A stretch of DNA of 64,000 bases. It comes from Rhizobium hidalgonense. Its GTDB lineage: Bacteria > Pseudomonadota > Alphaproteobacteria > Rhizobiales > Rhizobiaceae. Below are positions 44,809-56,429 of the stretch, piece after piece. Each line of letters begins with the position of its first letter. Positions within the stretch are counted from its first letter, which is position 1. Location of the stretch: the NCBI RefSeq assembly GCF_002914525.1, contig NZ_LODW01000060.1, positions 1 to 64,000 on the forward strand. The letters run 5' to 3'. The notes below the pieces were generated by a model. That model did not search any database, was not told where the DNA came from, and was given only the letters and a program-made list of their open reading frames with translations. The position numbers were made by a program, and so were the translations under genes.

Positions 44809-45567
44809 TCAGTCGAAATCAATGGCGTGCAACTGGCTGCCATGCCGCTTCAACCAGGATTTCGCTTCCTCCATGCCGGGGCAAAGCTTCTTGCAAAGCG
44901 CCCAGAAGCGGGGCCCGTGGTTCATCTCCTTGAGATGGGCAACTTCGTGGGCGGCGAGATAATCGATCACCGAGGGCGGCGCCATGACGATGCGCCAGGA
45001 AAAGCTCAGATTTCCCTCCGACGAGCACGAGCCCCAGCGGCTGCGCGTATCTTTCATCGAGATCGAACGGATCGACGCCCGGATCATGCCGGCATGCAAC
45101 GTCGCCAGCTTCCCAAGGTCGGCGCGCGCCTCTTTCTTGAGGAAGGCCGCGATGCGCCGCCCGACATGTTCCGGCATTCCGCTAACCAGCAGCACCGGTC
45201 TGCCATCGATGGAAACCGCTTCCGTCAGGCCGCGCAAGCTGCCGGTATGCTGGATGCGATGGGAAACGCCGCGAAAGAGAATTTCACCGCCGTCGCGCAG
45301 GCCGGCATTGGTCGAAAACTTGGCAAGCTTGGTCAGCAGCCACCCCTGGTGCCGATCGAGAAAGGCGTTGACCTCGCGCGCCGCAAGACCTTTCGGCACC
45401 GTCATCTTCAGGGCCCGGCCGCCCGGCTCTATGCGCAAGGTGATGCGCGTCGCCCGGTCGTGCTGCTTGATGGTCAGCGGCATCAGCCGGCCGGCCACGT
45501 CAAGCGTCCGCGTTTCGGGCGGCGCCGGTTTTCGGGCTTTCGGCCTTGTCTTCAGAAGCGAGAACAT
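44809..45567 (-). CDS. YgjP-like (DUF45) zinc metallopeptidase domain protein
   Basis: A 252-residue protein of the YgjP/SprT-like group. The zinc site is HEVAHLKEMNHGPRFW (HExxH with a third His seven residues on), preceded by RSRWGSCSSEGNLSFSWR, a strong family signature. No signal peptide is seen, so it is cytosolic. ATG 45567 is taken over an in-frame start 36 bases upstream. Substrate is unknown. Confidence 0.85.
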   Translation of the reverse strand: MFSLLKTRPKARKPAPPETRTLDVAGRLMPLTIKQHDRATRITLRIEPGGRALKMTVPKGLAAREVNAFLDRHQGWLLTKLAKFSTNAGLRDGGEILFRGVSHRIQHTGSLRGLTEAVSIDGRPVLLVSGMPEHVGRRIAAFLKKEARADLGKLATLHAGMIRASIRSISMKDTRSRWGSCSSEGNLSFSWRIVMAPPSVIDYLAAHEVAHLKEMNHGPRFWALCKKLCPGMEEAKSWLKRHGSQLHAIDFD

Positions 45568-45605
45568 GGTTGTTTCTACCCGATTCGCCGGGGCAGCGGA
45601 CATAG

Positions 45606-45631
45606 AAAAACCGGCATCGGAAGATGCCGGT
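45606..45631 (-). terminator. intrinsic terminator after the DUF2852 gene
   Basis: Stem ACCGGCATC (45610-45618) / GATGCCGGT (45623-45631) with a four-base loop; on the minus strand it is followed by TTTTTC. Confidence 0.8.
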
Positions 45632-45651
45632 GATTTTCAGCGTTCAGGCCT

Positions 45652-46086
45652 TCATGGCGTCTGGTATTCAGCGACCGGGCCGTTGTCGTCACGCTTGGCG
45701 TTCTTGCGGTCACGCATGAAGCGATCGAACTCTTCCTGGTCCTTGGCGCGGCGAAGTTCGCGCATGTAGGCGTCGAATTCCTCGCGCATTTCATCGAGCT
45801 TGCGGCGCTCTTCCTCGATCCGGTCGATCTCGGCCTTGCGCCAGTCGTCGAAGGCGACATTGCCGGTCGAGAAATGCGGGCGGTGACGGCCGTTCGAGCG
45901 GCGGCACGAGGCAAAGAAGCCATCGGTCGCCTGGTTGACGTCACGCTTGAAGCCGCGCAGACGGTCGCCGAAGATGATGTAGGCAAGCATGGCAAGACCC
46001 AGAGGCCAGAAAACCATGAAGCCGAGAATCATCAGGGCAATGGTAGCCGGAGTCCAATCCGGTCGAAGCAATGCTGACTGGTTCAT
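45652..46086 (-). CDS. DUF2852 domain protein
   Basis: A 144-residue protein with one membrane segment at about residues 14-38 (ATIALMILGFMVFWPLGLAMLAYIIF) and a charged, probably coiled-coil region at about 80-130 rich in E, R and K. It resembles the DUF2852 family of alphaproteobacteria. Function is unknown. It has its own terminator and a 145-bp upstream gap after phaZ. Confidence 0.75.
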   Translation of the reverse strand: MNQSALLRPDWTPATIALMILGFMVFWPLGLAMLAYIIFGDRLRGFKRDVNQATDGFFASCRRSNGRHRPHFSTGNVAFDDWRKAEIDRIEEERRKLDEMREEFDAYMRELRRAKDQEEFDRFMRDRKNAKRDDNGPVAEYQTP

Positions 46087-46231
46087 CGTGCGGGTATCCC
46101 TCGCTTTCCGCGCCCGGCAGAATACCGAACGCTGAAATCGATGTGGTTACCGCAACCACGGCCTTCAAGACGATTGCCCGTGAAATCGGACAAGGCCTTG
46201 AATCCGTTTTTCTAATTCAGCTACACCTAAA

Positions 46232-47518
46232 TCAGGCGCTGCGGCCGCCCTTGATAACACGCGGCACCGGCGGCTTGACGGCGGAACGAGAATGCTCGCG
46301 GACGAAATTGATGATGCGCGGCGCAATCTCGCGGCGGAAACGCGAGCCGTTGAAAACACCGTAGTGGCCGACATCCGGCTGAAGATAATGCATGCGCATA
46401 TGTTCGGGGATGTTGACGCAGATGGTCTGCGCCGCCTTGGTCTGGCCGACGCCCGAGATATCGTCATTCTCACCTTCGACGGTCAGAAGCGCCACCTTGC
46501 GGATCGCTGCCGGATCGACGCGTTTGCCGCGATGCATCAATTCGCCCTTCGGCAGCGAATGCTTGATGAAGACCTGCTCGACCGTCTGCAGGTAGAATTC
46601 GGCGGTCAGATCCATGACGGCGAGATATTCGTCGTAGAAATCACGATGTTTTTCCGGTTCGCCATCGTTCTTCACCAGATGCATGAAGAATTCCTTGTGG
46701 GCGACGAGGTGGCGGTCGAGGTTCATCGACATGAAGCCCGAAAGCTGCAGGAAGCCGGGATAGACCGGGCGCATGAAGCCCGGCTGCGGCCAGGGCACAT
46801 TCATGATGACATTATCGGAGAACCACTGCAGCGAGCGCTCCTGGGCGAGCTTGTTGACCGCCGTCGGGTTGATGCGCGTGTCGATCGGGCCGCCCATCAG
46901 CGTCATCGACGACGGGGACAGCGGATCGTTGGCTTCCTCCATGACGGCTGCGGCTGCCAGCACCGGGACGGAAGGCTGACAGACGGCGATCACATGCGTA
47001 TCGTGGCCGAGGAAATGCAGCATTTCGATGACGTAGTCGACATAATCGTCGAAATCGAAGGAGCCTTCCGTCATCGGCACCATGCGGGCGTCGATCCAGT
47101 CGGTGATGTAGACATCGGCACTCGGCAGCAGCGCCTCGACCGTGCCGCGCAGCAGCGTCGCATAGTGGCCGGACATCGGCGCGACAATCAGGATGCGCGG
47201 GTCATTGCCGCGGGCGGCAGGACCACTGCGGGCGAAATGCAGGAGATTGCAGAAGGGTCGCGACCAGACGATCTCTTCGCGGACAAAAACCGTCTGATCA
47301 CCGATCGCCGTCTGCTTCAATCCGAATTCCGGCTTGCCGTAGCGGCGGGTCGTGCGTTCGAACATTTCGAGGCTTGCCGCCATCGTCCGGCCGAGCGGCG
47401 TATGGGAAAACGGATTGAGCGGATTGGCATAGGCAAACCGCATGATATCGGCCGCGGCGCGAAACGGCGCCATGGCAGCATGGTTCAATTCATAAAGCTG
47501 ATAAAACAAAGGCGCCAC
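46232..47518 (-). CDS. phaZ: intracellular polyhydroxybutyrate depolymerase
   Basis: Alpha/beta-hydrolase (428 residues) that mobilises stored poly-3-hydroxybutyrate. The lipase-like box has Cys180 in VCQPSVPVL as nucleophile, as in the intracellular PhaZ group; the late catalytic region includes LTVEGENDDISG and PDVGHYGVFNG. The start is uncertain: GTG 47518 gives the longest form, but TTG 47509 has AAAGG at better spacing and gives the typical N-terminus FYQLYELNHAA. Confidence 0.9.
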   Translation of the reverse strand: MAPLFYQLYELNHAAMAPFRAAADIMRFAYANPLNPFSHTPLGRTMAASLEMFERTTRRYGKPEFGLKQTAIGDQTVFVREEIVWSRPFCNLLHFARSGPAARGNDPRILIVAPMSGHYATLLRGTVEALLPSADVYITDWIDARMVPMTEGSFDFDDYVDYVIEMLHFLGHDTHVIAVCQPSVPVLAAAAVMEEANDPLSPSSMTLMGGPIDTRINPTAVNKLAQERSLQWFSDNVIMNVPWPQPGFMRPVYPGFLQLSGFMSMNLDRHLVAHKEFFMHLVKNDGEPEKHRDFYDEYLAVMDLTAEFYLQTVEQVFIKHSLPKGELMHRGKRVDPAAIRKVALLTVEGENDDISGVGQTKAAQTICVNIPEHMRMHYLQPDVGHYGVFNGSRFRREIAPRIINFVREHSRSAVKPPVPRVIKGGRSA

Positions 47519-47637
47519 CTTTCTCTATCGAAAAGATGACGCCGATTGAAAGGCATCGACTCTTTCCGTTACGCGGGCACGTCACTCAGACTAACAGTTT
47601 TTTGTTGCGCAGCAACATAGACGAACCAGACCCGCAC

Positions 47638-47668
47638 AAGAAATGCCGGAGAAGTGACTCTCCGGCAT
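47638..47668 (-). terminator. intrinsic terminator after the fumarylacetoacetase-family gene
   Basis: Ten-bp stem ATGCCGGAGA (47643-47652) / TCTCCGGCAT (47659-47668); on the minus strand followed by TTTCTTG, a moderate T-run. Confidence 0.65.
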
Positions 47669-47711
47669 CATTATCGACTGGAAAACTTAAGGTTCTCAGC
47701 AGGAATCGTTG

Positions 47712-48554
47712 TTAACGATCCGCTACGAAGGTCTGTTTCTGGGTGCCGAGACCTTCGATTCCGAGTTCGACCACGTCGCCGGCCTTGAGATAATGTGGCG
47801 GTTTCATGCCCATGCCGACACCCGGAGGCGTACCGGTCGAAATCACGTCGCCCGGATGCAGCGACATGAACTGGCTTAGATAGGCAACGATGTGGGCGAC
47901 ACCATAGACCATGGTCTTGGACGAACCGTTCTGCATCGTCTGGCCGTTGACCTTGAGCCACATGCCGAGGTTTTGCGGATCGGCGATTTCGTCCTTGGTG
48001 ACCAGCCAGGGACCGATCGGTCCGAAGGTGTCGCAGGACTTGCCTTTGGTCCACTGACCGGCGCGCTCCGTCTGGAAGGCGCGCTCGGAAACGTCGTGAG
48101 ACACGCAATAGCCGGCGACGTAGTCGAGCGCGTCGGCCTCGCTGACGTATTTCGCGGTCTTGCCGATGACGACGCCGAGTTCGACTTCCCAATCGGTCTT
48201 TTCCGAACCGCGCGGAATCCGGACGCTGTCATTCGGACCGACGATGGCCGAGGTCGCCTTCATGAAGATCACCGGCTCGGGCGGCACCGTCGCACCGGTT
48301 TCGGCGGCATGATCGGAGAAATTAAGGCCGATGCAGATGAATTTGCCGGTGCCGGCAACGCAGGCGCCGATACGGCCGGGGGCAAGCTCCGGAAGGCTGT
48401 TCGGATCGATCGCTGCGATCTTTGCAAGGCCCGCCGGCGAAATCGCCTCGCCGCCGATATCGGCGACATGACCGGAGAGATCGCGGATCTTGCCATCGGC
48501 ATCGAGAAGTGCCGGTTTTTCACTGCCTGCTTCGCCAACACGCATCAGCTTCAT
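47712..48554 (-). CDS. fumarylacetoacetate hydrolase family protein
   Basis: A 280-residue enzyme of the FAH superfamily, which includes ureidoglycolate lyase, 2-keto-4-pentenoate hydratases and acylpyruvases. The metal-binding acidic residues lie in TDWEVELGVVIGK, and HDVSERAFQ and DVISTGTPPGVGMG match the family. Substrate cannot be set from sequence. GAGGAGG precedes the ATG closely. The single-gene unit is bounded by a terminator. Confidence 0.85.
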   Translation of the reverse strand: MKLMRVGEAGSEKPALLDADGKIRDLSGHVADIGGEAISPAGLAKIAAIDPNSLPELAPGRIGACVAGTGKFICIGLNFSDHAAETGATVPPEPVIFMKATSAIVGPNDSVRIPRGSEKTDWEVELGVVIGKTAKYVSEADALDYVAGYCVSHDVSERAFQTERAGQWTKGKSCDTFGPIGPWLVTKDEIADPQNLGMWLKVNGQTMQNGSSKTMVYGVAHIVAYLSQFMSLHPGDVISTGTPPGVGMGMKPPHYLKAGDVVELGIEGLGTQKQTFVADR

Positions 48555-48823
48555 GGAATTTCCTCCTCATCGAAAACGGATTTGCAGCCACCTATGAACG
48601 AATTATTCACCGGTGTCATTACGGCTTTGCCGCCAAGCGGTACGGCTTTTCCCGAATTCGAATGGATTTCGGCGCAACCCGCATGAATGCGGCATCACCG
48701 ACGCTGGCGTGAGCTGCTTTTTGAAGACAGTCCGTCCATCCAACTGCGACGACACTGCGCTTGCCAAGGCTGCGAAGCAGGAAATATGACTTGGCTCCAG
48801 TCCAAGATGAGATGGAGTTCGAC

Positions 48824-49108
48824 ATGCACCTCTCCCAGGCCGTCGTGCGCACAGAACATGCAAGCCGCTACCTGCAGCAGCTCTGCAAACACTGGAGCCA
48901 TAAATTCAGCGTCGATTTCGATCCGCACAAGGGCCGGGTGCCGTTCAGCGAGACGGCCGAGGTGACGTTCACCGCCGACGATGCGGCGCTGACCATGATG
49001 CTTTCCGTCGCCGACCCGGCACAGCAGGCAAGAATGCAGGGCGTGATCGACGATCATCTGAAGCGCTTCGCCTTCCGCGAGGAACTCGACATCGTCTGGA
49101 CGGACTGA
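48824..49108 (+). CDS. DUF2218 domain protein
   Basis: A 94-residue protein of the DUF2218 family, which is often found beside iron-uptake or redox genes; its role is unknown. GGAG lies 6 bases before ATG 48824. Upstream in-frame starts at 48812 (ATG) and 48761 (TTG) are less likely because the family starts near MHLSQAVVRTEHASRYL. The 269 bp before it, shared with the divergent FAH-family gene, holds no gene. Confidence 0.75.
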   Translation: MHLSQAVVRTEHASRYLQQLCKHWSHKFSVDFDPHKGRVPFSETAEVTFTADDAALTMMLSVADPAQQARMQGVIDDHLKRFAFREELDIVWTD

Positions 49109-49147
49109 CCGCACCCGCGCATTTACGCCCCAACCCTGGGAATAAGC

Positions 49148-49747
49148 ATGACACAGAGCAATAGCCGCGAATCGCAATATCCGATCGATCCGATATTTCT
49201 CGACCGCTGGTCACCGCGCGCCTTCACCGGCGAAATCATCGAGGAAGCCCAGCTGCTCAGCCTGCTCGACGCCGCCCATTGGGCGCCCTCCTCGTCCAAT
49301 CAACAGCCTTGGCGTTTCGTTTACGCGCTCAAGGGTTCGGAGCATTGGGAAAAATTCGTCGCATTGCTCGTCGATGCCAATCAGGAATGGGCTAAAAATG
49401 CGTCGGCGCTGATCTTCGTCGTGTCGCGCAGCTTCACCGGCGCTGCCGGCTCCGGCGAGGAAAAACCAAGCTATACCCATTCCTTCGACGCCGGCACGGC
49501 CTGGGGATACTTGGCGCTGCAGGCCCGCCTCTCGGGCCTCTATGCCCACGGCATGGGCGGCATCAAACACCAGGAAATCATGAAGACCTTCGGCATTCCC
49601 GAGGGTTACCGGGTTGAGGCCGGTGTTGCCGTCGGCCGCCTAGCCGACAAGAGCGTGCTTTCCGAACGCAATCAGGCGCGCGAATTCCCCAGCCAGCGCA
49701 AGCCACTCGCCGAGGTCGCCTTCAACGGCCGTTTCGTTGCGAACTGA
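49148..49747 (+). CDS. nitroreductase family protein
   Basis: A 199-residue FMN-dependent nitroreductase-like protein. The FMN-binding N-terminus reads RWSPRAFT and AAHWAPSSSNQQPWRF, and GIKHQEIMKTFGIPEGYRVEAGVAVG is typical of the C-terminal part. It would reduce nitro or quinone compounds with NAD(P)H; the physiological substrate is unknown. It ends at a strong bidirectional terminator. Confidence 0.88.
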   Translation: MTQSNSRESQYPIDPIFLDRWSPRAFTGEIIEEAQLLSLLDAAHWAPSSSNQQPWRFVYALKGSEHWEKFVALLVDANQEWAKNASALIFVVSRSFTGAAGSGEEKPSYTHSFDAGTAWGYLALQARLSGLYAHGMGGIKHQEIMKTFGIPEGYRVEAGVAVGRLADKSVLSERNQAREFPSQRKPLAEVAFNGRFVAN

Positions 49748-49762
49748 GCAATCTCGAAAACG

Positions 49763-49797
49763 AAAACCCCGCCATTCCAAGGACGGCGGGGCTTTTT
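49763..49797. terminator. bidirectional terminator between nitroreductase gene and gyrB
   Basis: Stem CCCCGCC (49767-49773) / GGCGGGG (49785-49791), with AAAA before and CTTTTTT after, between converging genes. Confidence 0.85.
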
Positions 49798-49813
49798 TAA
49801 TGTCGAATATCCA

Positions 49814-52249
<2,436 letters not shown>

Positions 52250-52320
52250 TCTGTCGAGATTTTCCCTGTTGTCGTAAAGCAGCGGCGGGCCTTGCGAATC
52301 ACCGGCTCTCTTCACCCTCG

Positions 52321-52350
52321 TATATAGGGTTTTTTGAACTCAGTTCCCAA
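52321..52350 (-). promoter_or_regulatory. possible gyrB promoter
   Basis: On the minus strand TTGGGA (52350-52345) and TATATA (52326-52321) are 18 bases apart, with the -10 about 72 bases upstream of the gyrB ATG. Proposed from pattern only. Confidence 0.4.
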
Positions 52351-52385
52351 TGGCAACTCCCCTGAACCTGGCATAAATCAGGGGA

Positions 52386-52763
52386 TTATGACGCTTTTCC
52401 GTCACCTTTGCCGTCATTTTCGAGAAGAGCCGATAGCTGGCCTATCTCTGCACTGTCAAGGTTGCGGATCCGCCGCGCCAAACGGTTGGCAAATTCGGTA
52501 TATTCCGGCGGCAGGCCTGACGTGTCGATGACGACGCGTGGATCCGAAGAACGGGCGAGCAGGAACAATTCCTCGGCCTCATCCCAGATGATGTTGAAAT
52601 AGCCGGCAATGCGCTGCAGCAGATCGAATGTCGGCAAGCCGCGCTTGCCGTGTTCGAGCGCCGAGAGATAGGCGGGAGAGACATTCAGCGCTTCCGCCAT
52701 CTCCTTCTGCGACACGCCCTTGCGGGCTCTCAGCCGGCGAACCGCCTCTCCGAAGGGAGTCAT
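52386..52763 (-). CDS. XRE-family transcriptional regulator
   Basis: A 125-residue protein with an N-terminal helix-turn-helix at about residues 5-60 (KGVSQKEMAEALNVSPAYLSALEHGKRGLPTFDLL) and a C-terminal region of unknown role. Its targets cannot be told. It overlaps the Smr gene by 4 bases (ATGA) and closes a tight timA-mltA-smr-xre operon. Confidence 0.87.
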   Translation of the reverse strand: MTPFGEAVRRLRARKGVSQKEMAEALNVSPAYLSALEHGKRGLPTFDLLQRIAGYFNIIWDEAEELFLLARSSDPRVVIDTSGLPPEYTEFANRLARRIRNLDSAEIGQLSALLENDGKGDGKAS

Positions 52764-53323
52764 GGCCGTTCCCCAAGCCGCCGAGACAGGCGGATATAGA
52801 GCGCGCCCTCGCCGCCATGATGCTGTGCGGCGGACTCGTAGGAGGAGATCAGGTAGCGGAATTCCGGCTTCGAGAACCAGAGGGGCACGGCCCGTTTCAG
52901 CGCGCCGTCGCTGCCCATCGAGCTGCCTTTGCCTGTTATGACCAAGACATGGCGCATGCCGCGCTCGTGGGCGCGGATGAGAAAATCGAGCAGGATGACA
53001 TGAGCCTCGCTCTGTACCAGCCCGTGCAGGTCGATGCGCGCTTCGAGCGCCAGCCGGCCCTTGGCGATCTTGCGCTTGACCGGCCTTTCCAGTGGATGAT
53101 GCACCCCGGCGGATGGTTTCGCCGTCGCGGGTGCTGCCGGCTGCATCGGCATCGGTGATGCGTGTACCTGCTTTTCGGCTTTCTCCTGCTCGGCCGTCGT
53201 TTCGGCGAGAAAAGCGTCGAGTTCGGTCAGTTCACCCGCCTTGCCGGGCATCGGCCGGGTGCTGCGGGCGACCTTGCCCCAGAGGATCCTCTCATCGGCA
53301 GTGAGTTTACGATCCCTGGCCAT
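52760..53323 (-). CDS. Smr-domain protein
   Basis: A 187-residue protein whose C-terminal half (about 90-180) is an Smr domain, related to the C-terminus of MutS2: ARIDLHGL and VITGKGSS are the two signature motifs. Smr domains act as nucleases on DNA or RNA in several systems. The N-terminal part is low in complexity and probably flexible. It overlaps mltA by one base. Confidence 0.88.
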   Translation of the reverse strand: MARDRKLTADERILWGKVARSTRPMPGKAGELTELDAFLAETTAEQEKAEKQVHASPMPMQPAAPATAKPSAGVHHPLERPVKRKIAKGRLALEARIDLHGLVQSEAHVILLDFLIRAHERGMRHVLVITGKGSSMGSDGALKRAVPLWFSKPEFRYLISSYESAAQHHGGEGALYIRLSRRLGERP

Positions 53324-54441
53324 CAGTCGAATCGTCCGGCGGCGGCGTTGGGAATGAGAATGGCGAAATCGGCGTCGTTGCGCACGGTGCCAGCCATATC
53401 ACCCGAAAGATCCCCCGAGCCGGTGAAGATATCGCCGCGCGTCGGTCCGACGATCGCCGAGCCGGTATCGAGTGCCAGCATCAGCCGACGGAAGGGCCGG
53501 CCGTGATCGAGATGGGTGAGGCTTTCGGCGCGGATGAAAAAGGGAAAACCGAACGTATGGATCAACCGGTCGACTGCAAGCGATCGGCCGGCAAGAAGCG
53601 GCACCTTGGCGGCGGCGACCGGACCAGCCTCAGGATCGGCAACCGGCGTCTCGCGGAAAAAAATATATGAGCGGTTGTGCCATAGCACCTCGTCGACGCG
53701 CTCGGGATTAAGCGCCAGCCAGGAACGAATCGTCTGCATCGAGATGTCGGCACGATCGATCTCGCCGCGGTCGATCAGCAGTTTGCCGACAGCGGAGAAA
53801 GCATGGCCGGCCTTCGCAGCATAGGTGATGCGGCCGATACGGCCGTCACTGTAACGCAGGCGGGCCGCCCCCTGCACATGTACGAAGAAGACATCGACCT
53901 TCGATTTCGCCCAGGCGATTTCGAGACCGCGACCTTCGAGATAACCCTGATCGATCGCGCGGCGATCCGGATAGGCGTCGATACGCCCATCATGCAGACG
54001 GCCGAAAGCATAAGACTTGTCGAGCTCGGCGGGGCGATTGGTGTCGTCGAGATCGATCAGATCGTCCGGGCGACGGTAGAAAGGGAAACGGAAGGTTGCG
54101 TCAGGCCGCTCCGACACCTCGATATCCGGTTCGTAAAAGGCGGTAACGAAGCCGGAATTGCCATCCTTGCGGCGGATCAGGAAGGGCCGACAGTGCGTCT
54201 CGAAAAAGCCGCGCGCCGATGCCGGAGACGACGGCGCGACATCTTCGGCGGCCAGCAGAAGCGGAAGCAGATCTTCCGAACTCAGGCCAAGCGATCCGGT
54301 GCGGTAGGGCTTGACATCGGTGATCTGGCGACGGCAATTTCGCATGACTTCAAAAAGGCCGGAGGGATCATCATCCTTCCAGCCTTCCAGAGTGTCGAAA
54401 CTTATGGCCTGCAGGACGAAGTCCGATGAGTGGTCACTCAT
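53323..54441 (-). CDS. mltA: MltA-type lytic transglycosylase, no visible signal peptide
   Basis: A 372-residue murein transglycosylase A. The 3D domain at the C-terminus has the catalytic Asp in LALDTGSAIVGPTRGDIFTGSG. Unlike E. coli MltA, no signal peptide or lipobox is seen; the N-terminus MSDHSSDFVLQAISFDTLEGW is hydrophilic. The gene starts 8 bases inside the end of the Tim44-like gene. How it reaches the periplasm is therefore unclear. Confidence 0.85.
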   Translation of the reverse strand: MSDHSSDFVLQAISFDTLEGWKDDDPSGLFEVMRNCRRQITDVKPYRTGSLGLSSEDLLPLLLAAEDVAPSSPASARGFFETHCRPFLIRRKDGNSGFVTAFYEPDIEVSERPDATFRFPFYRRPDDLIDLDDTNRPAELDKSYAFGRLHDGRIDAYPDRRAIDQGYLEGRGLEIAWAKSKVDVFFVHVQGAARLRYSDGRIGRITYAAKAGHAFSAVGKLLIDRGEIDRADISMQTIRSWLALNPERVDEVLWHNRSYIFFRETPVADPEAGPVAAAKVPLLAGRSLAVDRLIHTFGFPFFIRAESLTHLDHGRPFRRLMLALDTGSAIVGPTRGDIFTGSGDLSGDMAGTVRNDADFAILIPNAAAGRFD

Positions 54442-55138
54442 GTTCCGATTCGGTCGCCACGAGTTTCCAGTTCGGATCGCGCGAACGGGTGTCGCGGGCG
54501 AAGGTCCACAGATCGTTGACCTCGGCGACGTTTTCGGCGTCGCCTTCGATCAGCACGTCCGCCTTGTCGTAGGTGGCCGATATCAGCTGGCTGATGATGC
54601 GAACGGTGATCTGCGCTTCGCTGCCCTTGGTCTCCGCATGGGTGATTTCGGCCTTGTCGATACCGACGAAGGTGGACTTAACCTTGTCGCCCCGGGCTTC
54701 GCGCTCGCCGATCGCCGCATCGAAGCCGTCATAGACTTCGCGGGACAATAAATTCTTCAGCGTTTTCCGGTCGCCATCGGCATAGGCCATGACGATCATC
54801 TCGTAAGCCATGCGGGCGCCGTTCAGAAACTCCTTCGGGCTGAAGGCGGGATCAGCCTTGTTCAACGCGCGCAGCGATTCGTTGAGCGGCGTTCCGGGCG
54901 CAGCAACGGCATCAATGGCGGCGAAGCGATCCTCATCCTCGGTCGTCGCATCGCGGCGCGGCAGCGTTACGACCTTGCCGCCATCGGCGGCTTCAGCCGG
55001 CGCTGCATCCCGCGGCGTATAGAGATCGCGCGGCGGCTTCTCATTTCCTGTGCGGCGCCCGAGCACGGAGCGCAGCTGAAAGAAAATCAGCACAGCCGCC
55101 ACCAGGAAGAATAATGTGATGAAGTCGTTCGAACTCAT
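54434..55138 (-). CDS. Tim44-like domain membrane protein
   Basis: A 234-residue protein with an N-terminal membrane anchor (FITLFFLVAAVLIFFQLRSVLGRR, about 6-28), a low-complexity linker and a C-terminal Tim44-like domain (about 85-230) ending WTFARDTRSRDPNWKLVATE. In Caulobacter the related TimA localises to the membrane, but its function is not settled. It heads the operon with mltA, smr and the XRE gene. Confidence 0.87.
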   Translation of the reverse strand: MSSNDFITLFFLVAAVLIFFQLRSVLGRRTGNEKPPRDLYTPRDAAPAEAADGGKVVTLPRRDATTEDEDRFAAIDAVAAPGTPLNESLRALNKADPAFSPKEFLNGARMAYEMIVMAYADGDRKTLKNLLSREVYDGFDAAIGEREARGDKVKSTFVGIDKAEITHAETKGSEAQITVRIISQLISATYDKADVLIEGDAENVAEVNDLWTFARDTRSRDPNWKLVATESEHE

Positions 55139-55260
55139 ATCGTATCGCAGCCGCCGTTAACATCTCTGATTTGTACTCCCATATAGTCTGCCTATACAGA
55201 TGATTCAAATGATGGCTGGCATCTTCGCCGGCCTTAAGAGGAGACCGGCAAGCCCGGGAC

Positions 55261-55776
55261 ATGACGACCATGCGTTTTTCGATCCTGCCAGCTTTCATTC
55301 TGCTGCTGCCGCTCGCCGAAATTGCCGGTTTCGTCGTCGTCGGCCGGGCGATCGGATTGTGGCTGACGCTGGCGCTCGTCATGCTGGGCTTCGTTCTCGG
55401 CATGATTCTGCTGCGCCGGCAGGGCATCGGTATTTTGCGCCGCATGTCGAGCGAAGGACGAAACGGGGTGATGCCGGGCCGCGAGCTGCTACAGCCGGCG
55501 ATGAACGTCATCGCCTCGCTGCTGCTGATCATTCCTGGCTTCATCACGGATGTCATTGCCATCCTGATCCTCATTCCGCCGGTGCGTGATTTCGTCTGGC
55601 GGTGGGTCGCCAAACGCTTCGTCACCGTCCATGCCAGAGGCGGCTTTTCCACCGGACCGCAACCCGATTTCCGCGACCGCAAGCCGAACTCGAAGGTGGT
55701 CGATCTCGACGATGAGGACTATCATAGGGAGCCGGACCGCAACTCGCCATGGTCCGGCAAACATCTCGGCGATTGA
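55261..55776 (+). CDS. fxsA: FxsA family membrane protein
   Basis: A 171-residue membrane protein of the FxsA family, named for suppressing F exclusion of phage T7 in E. coli. Three or four hydrophobic segments occupy residues 5-120 (LLLPLAEIAGFVVVG, LTLALVMLGFVLGMILL, LLLIIPGFITDVIAILILI), followed by a polar tail. The start may be ATG 55270, which gives the family N-terminus MRFSILP. It precedes secB, separated by 101 bp. Confidence 0.85.
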   Translation: MTTMRFSILPAFILLLPLAEIAGFVVVGRAIGLWLTLALVMLGFVLGMILLRRQGIGILRRMSSEGRNGVMPGRELLQPAMNVIASLLLIIPGFITDVIAILILIPPVRDFVWRWVAKRFVTVHARGGFSTGPQPDFRDRKPNSKVVDLDDEDYHREPDRNSPWSGKHLGD

Positions 55777-55877
55777 GGCACTTCGACCGATCAACCGGAC
55801 CAAGCGCCCAGGGTTGTAAGCCCTTCCCCGAAATGTTAGATGGCGGCACCATTCCCATGCCCCTCGAGGAAAAGCCA

Positions 55878-56363
55878 ATGGCAGACGACGATAACAACAG
55901 CAACGGTGCGGCCAGCCCCACCCTTTCGATCCTTGCGCAATATACCAAGGATCTCTCCTTCGAAAATCCGGGTGCGCCGCGTTCGCTGCAGGCCCGCGAC
56001 AAGGCGCCGACGATCAACATCAATGTGAACGTCAACGCCAATCCGCTTTCGGATACGGATTTCGACGTCGTGCTGTCGCTGAATGCCGAAGCCAAGGACG
56101 GCGACAAGACGGTTTTCCATACCGAACTCGCCTATGGCGGCGTCTTCCGCGTTGCCGGTTTCCCGCAGGAACACATGCTGCCGGTGCTCTTCATCGAGTG
56201 CCCGCGCATGCTCTTCCCCTTCGCCCGTCAGATCATCGCCGACGTCACCCGCAACGGTGGTTTCCCGCCGCTGATGATCGACCCGATCGACTTCACGCAG
56301 ATGTTCGCTCAGCGCGTTGCCGAAGAGCAGGCCCGCGCCAAGGTTCAGGCCGTTCCGAACTGA
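55878..56363 (+). CDS. secB: protein-export chaperone SecB
   Basis: Tetrameric chaperone that keeps preproteins unfolded for SecA, 161 residues. Family segments include QYTKDLSFENPGAP, VFHTELAYGGVF, CPRMLFPFARQIIADVTRNGGFPPLMIDPIDF. ATG 55878 has AGGA upstream. Its neighbourhood next to dnaQ is conserved in alphaproteobacteria. Confidence 0.97.
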   Translation: MADDDNNSNGAASPTLSILAQYTKDLSFENPGAPRSLQARDKAPTININVNVNANPLSDTDFDVVLSLNAEAKDGDKTVFHTELAYGGVFRVAGFPQEHMLPVLFIECPRMLFPFARQIIADVTRNGGFPPLMIDPIDFTQMFAQRVAEEQARAKVQAVPN

Positions 56364-56389
56364 TCGGATTTTTTCGGTTTTGAGATGTG

Positions 56390-56417
56390 ATGCCCGGGCA
56401 AGTCCCGGGCATTTTTA
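56390..56417. terminator. terminator between secB and dnaQ
   Basis: Nine-bp stem ATGCCCGGG (56390-56398) / CCCGGGCAT (56404-56412) followed by TTTTTA, between the converging secB and dnaQ genes. Confidence 0.85.
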
Positions 56418-56429
56418 ATTGAGGCCGGT

